Shown: positions 44,500-51,765 of the stretch, piece by piece | Layout: the number at the start of each line of letters is the position of its first letter | How positions within the stretch are numbered: the stretch's first letter is position 1 | Translations under genes and position numbers: made by a program | NCBI RefSeq assembly: GCF_014250475.1 | Contig: NZ_CP060204.1 | Location: 372,001 to 436,000, forward strand | Direction: 5' to 3' | Source of the DNA: Selenomonas timonae | GTDB lineage: Bacteria; Bacillota; Negativicutes; Selenomonadales; Selenomonadaceae | DNA: 64,000 nt | The notes under the pieces: generated by a model | What the model saw: the letters and a program-made list of their open reading frames with translations, nothing else | Database searches by the model: none | What the model was told of the DNA's origin: nothing

Positions 44500-46387
44500 A
44501 CCCTTTCACCTCCATCGGGCAGTAGTCATGATAGTCGATTTGAACATCAATCTTTAGCGGTTGCTGTCTTGTAAAGTTGATGTTTTGAATTTTGTTTCCC
44601 TCAACCGTCAGATTTGGATGTGTCGCGCAATGTGCTGATAGAATGTTAGCATCATATGCCTGGGATTCTGCGGACATGAATATCTCAATCACGCCATCAC
44701 AGGCAGAGATCGCCGGTGTAAAGATGATGGTATACTTGCCCTCTTTCCGATCTCGAACCAGATTGCGGATATGGCTTGCCGGGATTGTCGACAGTGCCTG
44801 TCTATGTTCTTTGGGAATATCACCACCACCATTACCTGCATGATGTCCGCCTCCATTACCACCCCCATTTCCTGCGCCCTGATCACCACTTCCCCCCTCA
44901 CCCGGAAACCCAGAAACCGAAATCTCTCCCGTATCATTCGGGTGCTGTGTCTCTGCCGTGTCTTCATCCTGTTCGCCCGACGACGGTGGCTTCACCTCAG
45001 TCACACGGGAATCAACATCATGGATGGTATCCATGATACGCTCTTCCTTTTTCTCATTTGCCGCCTCTTCTTCCTGTTTTGCAGACAGATACTCTCCAAC
45101 AGGGGGATCCAGTTCCTCCTCACTACTGTCATCCCGCATCTCATTCAAGCTCTCACGAATAAACTGAGAGAGTTGCTGCAACAGTTTTTTTGCCTTTCTC
45201 TGATTGTCGGCACGCTCCACTTCCCATTCGAGATGTTGCGGATTCTCAAGGGTCCTCAGATACGTGTTGAGTTCCACTCCTTCGATATAGAGCACACCCG
45301 CAAATGGAATGATGCCGTTAATATGTCCTTTGTCCTTGATCTTCATCCCAGTCTGCCGAACCATCGCAACCCGACGATGAAACCCGGCTTCGATCATGAG
45401 GCGAAGTGTAACCTTTCCACAGGTTTCCGGATCCTCTGTAAACAGCTTTTCAAACGTACACACTTCTGTACGATTGAGTAGCGTCTGATAGTATTCATCT
45501 GCGCGTTCACGAAAATAATCCTTATGCGATTCGACCAATCCGTCAAGCGTATCTTTAGAAATCTGAGTGCCATCCACATCCACGACAAGAGTCCCATTGA
45601 AAACAGCGTATAAAAACCCATCCAAAATAGATGCCACCATCTGCTCTCGCCAATGTTCATCCCCATTAAATCCAAGGATGAAGATGTCCGTTCCATGTTG
45701 CCCCACAGGGCGATGATACTCCGAGTCCAGAGAGATTTGCTCATAGACAGGTGCATTTTTTTCTCCCCCATAGAACCCGATGCCTTGTGTGATTTCCTCG
45801 CTTGCGTTTCGGAACGATGTGAGACGCGAAACACCTTGGTAAGCAGACTGATTGGCTGAATCCAAGGTGCTGTAGAACACGGTCCGAAATACCGAGCAGG
45901 CAAAAGGGGCATACTTCCCTATACCGAACGAGCCGCCATTGCTCCCGCTTTTGTCCGATGCACCGGACGACTTCGTCAAGTTGCACCACGCGGAGTTATA
46001 TTCTTCTCGCGCTCCCGTGAGTCCGGTTGTATTGTAGTCACTAATGCGTAAGCAAGTGATTGCGACGTTGTTGGCGACGGAGAGTGCCGTCTCAAAAAAA
46101 GACTTTGCCCGATCCGTCGTTTGCCCAGACCAGAACGCCAGCGAACGCTTCAGTGCGTCGTATAACCCCTCGAAATCCGGAATGTCCGAAGGTGCAAGCT
46201 GAAAAGCCTTAAATTCGATTTTCGTCGGCTGTCCGCTCTGATCATTGGCATCTAGGGAGTTCTGGCAAATCTCGCGTGCCAGAGATTTCATCGGCGTTCC
46301 TTTGAAAGTCTCAACGCCGGAATCCGCGATTCCAAAAATCTGCCCGAAATTATTGGATGGAAAGTTCCATTTGCGCTTCTGCCCCAT
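44483..46387 (-). CDS. GHKL ATPase, MORC/MutL-like
   Basis: A 634-residue protein. The N-terminal 350 residues form a GHKL ATPase: AREICQNSLDA (E39, N43; N-box) and SGSNGGSFGIGKYAPFA near 148-163 (lid with G motifs). A long charged linker and a Gly/His/Asn-rich tract (about 505-530) lead to a C-terminal domain of about 100 residues. MutL/MORC relatives of this kind occur in restriction-modification-like operons, where they may remodel or clamp DNA. It is the first gene of the coupled operon. No endonuclease motif is visible in the protein itself. Confidence 0.82.
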   Translation of the reverse strand: MGQKRKWNFPSNNFGQIFGIADSGVETFKGTPMKSLAREICQNSLDANDQSGQPTKIEFKAFQLAPSDIPDFEGLYDALKRSLAFWSGQTTDRAKSFFETALSVANNVAITCLRISDYNTTGLTGAREEYNSAWCNLTKSSGASDKSGSNGGSFGIGKYAPFACSVFRTVFYSTLDSANQSAYQGVSRLTSFRNASEEITQGIGFYGGEKNAPVYEQISLDSEYHRPVGQHGTDIFILGFNGDEHWREQMVASILDGFLYAVFNGTLVVDVDGTQISKDTLDGLVESHKDYFRERADEYYQTLLNRTEVCTFEKLFTEDPETCGKVTLRLMIEAGFHRRVAMVRQTGMKIKDKGHINGIIPFAGVLYIEGVELNTYLRTLENPQHLEWEVERADNQRKAKKLLQQLSQFIRESLNEMRDDSSEEELDPPVGEYLSAKQEEEAANEKKEERIMDTIHDVDSRVTEVKPPSSGEQDEDTAETQHPNDTGEISVSGFPGEGGSGDQGAGNGGGNGGGHHAGNGGGDIPKEHRQALSTIPASHIRNLVRDRKEGKYTIIFTPAISACDGVIEIFMSAESQAYDANILSAHCATHPNLTVEGNKIQNINFTRQQPLKIDVQIDYHDYCPMEVKGYGNKV

Positions 46388-46540
46388 ATCAACCTACGCT
46401 TTCTATGATAAGCCTTCAACATCTGCAACAACGACCTTCAACCCATTCATAATCTGTAATCTAGAATTCAATAGATTTCCCATGTCTAACATTGGGGGCA
46501 CTGCGCCGAAACCACCTTCATACCACAGATCTCTCTGGCC

Positions 46541-48079
46541 CTACTCCACCGTCCACTCGTTGACGTTCCAGAAGAAGCCGACGCCGTTGTAGCCGAGCAT
46601 GCGGTTCGGGGTGATGCCATGGACGCGTGCGTTCGTCACGTAGATGAAGTCGAGGTAGCAGATATAGATATAGGGGAGGTCTTTCGTCACTTCTTCCTGA
46701 AAGAGCCCGTAGAGGCGCATCCGCTCGGCGGTGTCGGTTGTGCGGCGGGCAGCGAGGAGGTATTCGTCCACGCGTGGGTTTGCGTAGTGGCCGTCATTCC
46801 CTCGCCCATTGGTCGAGAACACCTTATAGGTATGTGCATCCGGGTCGATCTCGTTCCCCACGCCGCTGAGGTATGCCATCTGCCCGTCCCAGTCGACCTT
46901 TGCGGGGGTCTCCACGGTGCAGTGAATTCCGACCGCGCGCATCTGCGCTGCCACTACGTTGGCGATATCGATGCGGCTGTACTTGTCATTCTTCACGGTG
47001 AGGATGAATCCGACCTCCTCTCCGCCGCGTGTGTAGTAACCATCGGCCCCCTTCCTGCAGCCCGCCGCCTCGAGAATCTCCTGTGTCTTCGCAGGATTAT
47101 AGTCATAGTGCTCTACGTTCGGATTGTTGAAAGAACTGCGCTGCAGGGGGCTGTATGCAGGAATCCCATGCCCGAGCAATGCGTCATTTATGACTGCCGC
47201 ACGATCAACGGCGTAGGCGATGGCAGGCAGCAGGTCGCGGTTGCGCTGCCAGTAGGGATGGGCGCAGTTAATCAAAATCGCGCCGAAGTTCGCGGTCTTC
47301 ATCGCGTAGAAACGGTAGCCGTCCTTCCCCTCAAAGGGTGCCGCTGCTCGTGGTGACAGCCGTGCCAGATCCGCCGTCCCATCGGCAAGTGCCTTTGCCT
47401 CGGCGGCATCGTCCGCCACGATCTTGACGACAAAGCGATCGATCTTCGGTGCGCCGCGATAGTAGTCCTCATTCTTTACGAGAACGATCTCCTTGCCCGC
47501 CTCCCAGCTCTCCATGCGAAAGGGGCCCGTTCCGACGGGGCTGCGAAAGAATCCCGTCGTTGTGAGGTCCTGGCCCTCAAGGAGATGTGCCGGCAGGATC
47601 GGCTGCATCATATAGTCGAGGAATGCCGCGTTCGGTGCGGACAGGCGAATGCGCACCGTCCGATCGTCGACCTCCGTGATCTCGCGCACCTCTTCGAAGT
47701 TCGGTGCGTGGAGGGAATCGACGAGCGGATTCTTAATCGCCTCGATGGTGAACTTCACATCCGCCGCCCGCAGCGGTTTCCCGTCATGCCAGTGCACGCC
47801 CTCGCGCAGGCGAAATACATAGGTGTAGGTCTCGGGATCGTACTCCACCGACGCGGCAAGCGCGGGGACGATGGCATCGTTCTCATCGCGGCGCATCAGC
47901 CCGTCGAACAGCAGCTGCCCGATCTCGGCGTACTCACCCACCAGTACATTGATCCCCTCGTAGTCCTTTGTGGCATAGACGAGCTGCCCCCCGTGCGCCT
48001 CATCGGCGCGTTCCCCGCCGCAGCCGCCCGCAAGTGCCAGCAGTGCAAACGCCAGGCACAAAAGCAGCAGCTTCTTCAT
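46541..48079 (-). CDS. Peptide/nickel-type ABC transporter substrate-binding lipoprotein
   Basis: A 512-residue family 5 solute-binding protein. The signal ends in a lipobox (LAGGC, Cys20), followed by YEGINVLVGEYAEIGQLLFDGLM, YTYVFRLREGVHWHDGKPL (the SBP_bac_5 signature) and DLPYIYICYLDF near the end. It binds oligopeptides or similar ligands outside the inner membrane. No permease or ATPase gene is adjacent, so it must work with transporter parts encoded elsewhere. GC returns to the high background here, marking the right edge of the island. Confidence 0.9.
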   Translation of the reverse strand: MKKLLLLCLAFALLALAGGCGGERADEAHGGQLVYATKDYEGINVLVGEYAEIGQLLFDGLMRRDENDAIVPALAASVEYDPETYTYVFRLREGVHWHDGKPLRAADVKFTIEAIKNPLVDSLHAPNFEEVREITEVDDRTVRIRLSAPNAAFLDYMMQPILPAHLLEGQDLTTTGFFRSPVGTGPFRMESWEAGKEIVLVKNEDYYRGAPKIDRFVVKIVADDAAEAKALADGTADLARLSPRAAAPFEGKDGYRFYAMKTANFGAILINCAHPYWQRNRDLLPAIAYAVDRAAVINDALLGHGIPAYSPLQRSSFNNPNVEHYDYNPAKTQEILEAAGCRKGADGYYTRGGEEVGFILTVKNDKYSRIDIANVVAAQMRAVGIHCTVETPAKVDWDGQMAYLSGVGNEIDPDAHTYKVFSTNGRGNDGHYANPRVDEYLLAARRTTDTAERMRLYGLFQEEVTKDLPYIYICYLDFIYVTNARVHGITPNRMLGYNGVGFFWNVNEWTVE

Positions 48080-48203
48080 CTCATCCCTCCCTTTATCAAA
48101 GCAAATTTATGATTGGTAGAGCTTCGTTATCCCCTTATTGTATTCCTGCTTATTGTCGTGCATTTTTCAAAATTTTTCGCTCCATGCTGTACTGAATCAA
48201 GAA

Positions 48204-48245
48204 GGGGCTGTACGTCGAAACGTTTCAGCTTCGACGTACAGCCCC
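48204..48245 (-). terminator. Terminator of the small secreted gene
   Basis: A 16-base-pair perfect stem (GGGGCTGTACGTCGAA and complement) lies 30 bases past the stop of the minus-strand gene at 48275, with CTTCTTGATT as the minus-strand tail. Confidence 0.75.
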
Positions 48246-48274
48246 GCGTTACGCTCGCATACTTACGGCTTTAC

Positions 48275-48640
48275 TCACATCTTCTCCCATGCGGTAAACT
48301 CGTAGGCACGCGCTCCTCCACCGATGTCCACATCCTGATGGTAGTAGTCGTAGTAGCCATACTCCTCGAGGTAGTCGCGCACGGCATTGTTGCCCGTATA
48401 GACTGTGTACCTGCCGCTCGGCAGCGCACTCTTGAACTCGCTGACCGCAGAGGACGGCGAGCTCGGCTCGTACATCTTGATCGAACTGCCGTCCTTGACG
48501 AAGATCGCGAACTTGCCCGCCTTCACATGGTTTTGGAAGTCGCTCTGGCTGATCGTTCCGCTCCACATGGCAAATGTCATAGAGGACATTGCCAGCATCA
48601 GCGTAAAGACCAGCGCCATCACCTTTGCTGCCCGTTTCAT
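48275..48640 (-). CDS. Small secreted protein
   Basis: A 121-residue protein with a signal peptide (residues 1-24, TFA-M cleavage). The mature part has FQNHVKAGKFAIFVKDGSS and SGRYTVYTGNNAVRDYLEEYG, giving a compact alpha/beta look, but no family is recognised. AAGGAG precedes the ATG by 10 bases. Its promoter region carries one of two CTGT-N8-ACAG palindromes shared with the divergent gene at 48884, with a perfect TATAAT at the expected distance. Confidence 0.75.
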   Translation of the reverse strand: MKRAAKVMALVFTLMLAMSSMTFAMWSGTISQSDFQNHVKAGKFAIFVKDGSSIKMYEPSSPSSAVSEFKSALPSGRYTVYTGNNAVRDYLEEYGYYDYYHQDVDIGGGARAYEFTAWEKM

Positions 48641-48709
48641 CGTACATCATCTCCTTTTCACATCAACACAGATAGCTCGGAAAATGAAACTGCGCAGTTC
48701 ATTTCTCTT

Positions 48710-48754
48710 ATTATATCCGAGAATGATGGAGAATCGTACTGTTATAAATAACAG
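48710..48754 (-). promoter_or_regulatory. CTGT-N8-ACAG operator and -10 box for the minus-strand gene
   Basis: The palindrome CTGT-TATAAATA-ACAG lies at 48739-48754. On the minus strand a perfect TATAAT (48715-48710) begins 31.5 bases from its centre, the same spacing as at the plus-strand sites. Confidence 0.65.
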
Positions 48755-48779
48755 GTCGCGCAAAAAATTTTTCAAAAAC

Positions 48780-48824
48780 CTGTCATTTATGACAGGTCAC
48801 AAGCGTTTCTCTTTATGCTAAGAT
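48780..48824 (+). promoter_or_regulatory. CTGT-N8-ACAG operator and extended -10 for the plus-strand gene
   Basis: The palindrome CTGT-CATTTATG-ACAG (48780-48795; CCTGTCA/TGACAGG arms) has TATG-C-TAAGAT (-10 at 48819-48824) 31.5 bases past its centre. The two operators of this divergent region are 41 bases apart, about four helical turns. Confidence 0.65.
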
Positions 48825-48883
48825 GAAATCAATCGAATTCTCACATTTTTATCTATAGGAATCACCGAACGAAGGAGGACATG

Positions 48884-49426
48884 ATGAAAAAAATACTGTA
48901 CGCCCTGCTCATGTGCATCCTGCTCGTCCCCGCGCAGCTGTGTGCGGCAGCCAATCTTCCGGAGGAGGAGTTCGCACTCGGCGGCATCCACATCGGCGAT
49001 ACGCGTGCCGAGGTAGAGGAACTCTACGGCAGGGGCAATCGTGTCGCGGACGGCGTAGATGTATGGAACGGCGAGGATGTCGGCATACACGTCATCGACT
49101 ACGGCGCGTCGCTCAGCGTGACGTACCGCAGCTCGGACAGGGGCTGGCACGTCATCAGTGTGCATCTTGGCGTGAACGACGTAAACGAGTACAACGTGAA
49201 GCCGTCCGAGGAGGCGCAGAGCCTTGAGACACCGCGCGGCATCCATCTGGACAGTACGACGGAGGATCTTGAGGAGGCATACGGCTACCTGCCGAAGCCA
49301 AAGTGCAGCAACAACGCGCCGCCCGTCTGCGGCTACTTCTACGACGGCGACACAGCGCAGATCGCATTCTACATCTGCGCCGAGCACAGCCCCGGCATCC
49401 GCTCCATCTGGCTGCACGAGAAGTAA
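48884..49426 (+). CDS. Secreted protein with a GG-(I/L)-xxG...EE-(L/M)-YG motif
   Basis: A 180-residue exported protein (signal peptide to about residue 22). The motif GGIHIGDTRAEVEELYG near residue 32 recurs as GIHLDSTTEDLEEAYGYLP near 118 and, in another protein of this window (62273-62845), as GGLRVGKSYEDIEEMYG. This suggests a repeated domain that may bind a ligand or partner outside the cell. The second of two adjacent ATGs (48884) fits the AAGGAGG spacing best. It forms an operon with the DUF3298 protein. Confidence 0.78.
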   Translation: MKKILYALLMCILLVPAQLCAAANLPEEEFALGGIHIGDTRAEVEELYGRGNRVADGVDVWNGEDVGIHVIDYGASLSVTYRSSDRGWHVISVHLGVNDVNEYNVKPSEEAQSLETPRGIHLDSTTEDLEEAYGYLPKPKCSNNAPPVCGYFYDGDTAQIAFYICAEHSPGIRSIWLHEK

Positions 49427-49438
49427 AGGGGAACAATC

Positions 49439-50296
49439 ATGCATACCAAAACGTTTCTATCCGCCCTCCTGTCCGCCGTCTTGCTCTGCGCGCCTCTCTC
49501 GGCGGCAGAAAATGTCCTAAGCGACCGAACGGAGGAGCACACGCGGCCGCCGCAGTCCCTGGAAAACGTGCAGGACAGGGCTGCGCGGGACTGGTCGCGC
49601 TCCGTAGAGACCCCTGTCTCGTGGCTCACGGTCGAGGATCATGTCCTGACGGTCTACGACAAGAACGACAGCAAAGCCTACCGCGCCGTCTATCCCGAGA
49701 TTGCACTCGTGGATGATGACACCTCACCGCTGGCAAAGGCATTGAGAGAGTGGTCTGCGGAGCAGAGCATGGGCGCATGGCACAGCTCGATCCGTACCGC
49801 CAGCGAGGAAGCGCGCAGGGACGGGTACGAGCTCCCCTTCTATTACAGCGACATCACGCCGATCTCGCGGTGGGGACGGGTGGATGAGCATCTCGTATCG
49901 TTCTTTATGGAGGGGTCATCGTATGTGGGCGGCGCACATCCCATCGCCCATGTCGATGCGTATACCTTTGATCGGAAAACGGGGCGGCAGATCGCGCTCG
50001 ATGAGATTGTCACGAACCGAACGCTCCTGATCGCCGCCATCGAGGCGGCATTCCAAACGCAGTATCCCGCAGCAGTGGAGCGGGATTTCCCGCACGGTGT
50101 CATGGAGGCGCTGCTCATACAACATCCGTCAGAGAAGGGGCTCGCGTCGTTCTGCTGGTACATGGCAGCGGACGGGAGTCTCGTGATCTACTACCCGGAC
50201 TCCGTGCTCGCTTCCTACGCAGCGGGTGCATTCACCCTCACGATTGCACGGCAGGATGCACCGCGCCTCTTTACGGCGGCGTATCCAATGAACTGA
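49439..50296 (+). CDS. Exported DUF4163/DUF3298 protein
   Basis: A 285-residue protein with a signal peptide (to about residue 22). The C-terminal half matches the DUF4163-DUF3298 pair, as in RsiV-like and peptidoglycan-related proteins: VSFFMEGSSYVGGAHPI followed by YTFDRKTGRQIALDEIV, with the late YYPDSVLASYAAG. Its start is 12 bases after the previous gene. In RsiV this fold binds lysozyme; here no sigma factor is linked, so a similar ligand is only a guess. Confidence 0.82.
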   Translation: MHTKTFLSALLSAVLLCAPLSAAENVLSDRTEEHTRPPQSLENVQDRAARDWSRSVETPVSWLTVEDHVLTVYDKNDSKAYRAVYPEIALVDDDTSPLAKALREWSAEQSMGAWHSSIRTASEEARRDGYELPFYYSDITPISRWGRVDEHLVSFFMEGSSYVGGAHPIAHVDAYTFDRKTGRQIALDEIVTNRTLLIAAIEAAFQTQYPAAVERDFPHGVMEALLIQHPSEKGLASFCWYMAADGSLVIYYPDSVLASYAAGAFTLTIARQDAPRLFTAAYPMN

Positions 50297-50307
50297 CATC
50301 GTCGTAC

Positions 50308-50354
50308 AAAAAACAGGTCTTCGAAGCGAGATTTTGCATCAAAGACCTGTTTTG
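50308..50354. terminator. Bidirectional terminator
   Basis: AAAAAACAGGTCTT pairs with AAGACCTGTTTT between convergent genes; the loop is about 20 bases. Confidence 0.85.
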
Positions 50355-50361
50355 TTATTTT

Positions 50362-51552
50362 TCAAAAATACGCCGTCAAACTCATCCCGAGCACTCTCTG
50401 TCGTGCGCCGCTAAAGGTGCGCCCCATGAAAAGGGGCGTCGAGGGGCGTGCGGGGCGCAGGTCGAATCCCTCGACGGCAAGCGCAACGCCGCGCACGAGG
50501 ACGATGTCGGCACGCGCCCCCCAGCCGCGGAATCCCGCACGCCCAAAGAAGGTCGGATCGCCGTCCATCGCGTGGTGGAGATAGGTCGCACGCGGCTGAT
50601 GGTAGTACGAGATCCATGCGCCGTAGTCGCCCGCCTTCTCCACATCGGGCGAGGGGCGCAGACGCAGCGTCGCCACATACCCGTGCCCCTTGTCGTCATA
50701 GCGGTCGAGATCGGTGCGCGCGTGCCCGTGCAGATATTCGAATTCGAGGCTGCGGTATCGATCAAACCGATAGCCCGCGAGGAGTTCGAGGATGCGCTGC
50801 CGATCGATCCCGTTGTGGAGGGCAAGCGGATTCCTTCTCACCGCCGCCCGCGTGACAGCGGGCAGCTCCGTCTCCATATCGTAGTAGAACGCACCGCCCA
50901 TCCACTTCGTCCAGTTCCGCTCATAGCCGAGGATGATGCCGCGTTTCCGCTTGTCCCCCGTCGGCGCGACGGTGCGCCCATAGAAGACGGAGGTCATCCC
51001 GACGCTCTTGTCGCCGTACCGCCAGCGCACCCCCTCGACACGCTTGTCGAAGACGTTGCCCTCGAACGGGGTGAAGATGAATCTGCCCGCGCGGATCTTC
51101 GCACCATGTCCGTTCTCGTGTTCGGCGTAGAGGCGCGAGAGGTAGAGATGTCGATCGTTCTTGTGCGCACCCGCGATCGTGTCCTTGTCATAGCGGCTGT
51201 CCTCGAGCATCCCGCCGACGCTCCATCCGCCGCCAAGGTGAACCGTCGGGGCAATGCGGAAACGACGCGTGGAGAGGAACACGTCCCGCTTCTGGTGTAC
51301 GGAGGGCAGCTCCATGCGTGCCTTGCCGTAGAGCCAGCGGTAGTCGCCCCAGACATCGAGACGCGGCACCTTTTGCGTGCGGTCGGCGGGTGCAGCGGCT
51401 GCACTCTCCTGCGCGTCGGCCTCCTCCGCTGCGCGGCGATCTGCATCCTCCGCATGTACGACAGGCGCTTCTGCGGCAGCAGGCATCGCCGCAGCGCAGG
51501 AGAGCGGCGCACAGAGGAACGCGAGGGGCAGAACCTGATGAATGTGTCGCAT
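50362..51552 (-). CDS. Outer-membrane beta-barrel (porin-like) protein
   Basis: A 396-residue protein with a signal peptide (to about residue 27) and an Ala/Glu/Asp-rich linker up to 60. The rest is alternating strands with aromatic girdles (WGDYRWLYGKARMEL, RHLYLSRLYAEHE, YGAWISYYHQPRATY) and the terminal Phe of an outer-membrane barrel (SLTAYF). This supports a diderm cell envelope. The second ATG of the pair (51552) fits the GGAGG spacing. It probably forms a channel; substrate unknown. Confidence 0.8.
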   Translation of the reverse strand: MRHIHQVLPLAFLCAPLSCAAAMPAAAEAPVVHAEDADRRAAEEADAQESAAAAPADRTQKVPRLDVWGDYRWLYGKARMELPSVHQKRDVFLSTRRFRIAPTVHLGGGWSVGGMLEDSRYDKDTIAGAHKNDRHLYLSRLYAEHENGHGAKIRAGRFIFTPFEGNVFDKRVEGVRWRYGDKSVGMTSVFYGRTVAPTGDKRKRGIILGYERNWTKWMGGAFYYDMETELPAVTRAAVRRNPLALHNGIDRQRILELLAGYRFDRYRSLEFEYLHGHARTDLDRYDDKGHGYVATLRLRPSPDVEKAGDYGAWISYYHQPRATYLHHAMDGDPTFFGRAGFRGWGARADIVLVRGVALAVEGFDLRPARPSTPLFMGRTFSGARQRVLGMSLTAYF

Positions 51553-51765
51553 GGGCATCCTCCATTCGAAACAGCATGACACATTCCGTCGCAATTTTAT
51601 GCTATTCTAGCATGAAAACACGGTTTTCACAACAAATCATAAAATTTTATTCATAATTTACATATATATTTTACATGTTAGGACTTTTTTCACAAGGATT
51701 TTTGTTGATAACAGGCGAAATATATATGATTCAATACATAGGAATCGTGCAAGGGAGGTGGGGGA

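Noticed and set aside
46388-46540. Attachment site or transposase remnant at the right edge of the island
   Set aside because: I saw no direct repeat matching the left edge near 40092, no tRNA end and no recombinase, so the mode of transfer stays open.
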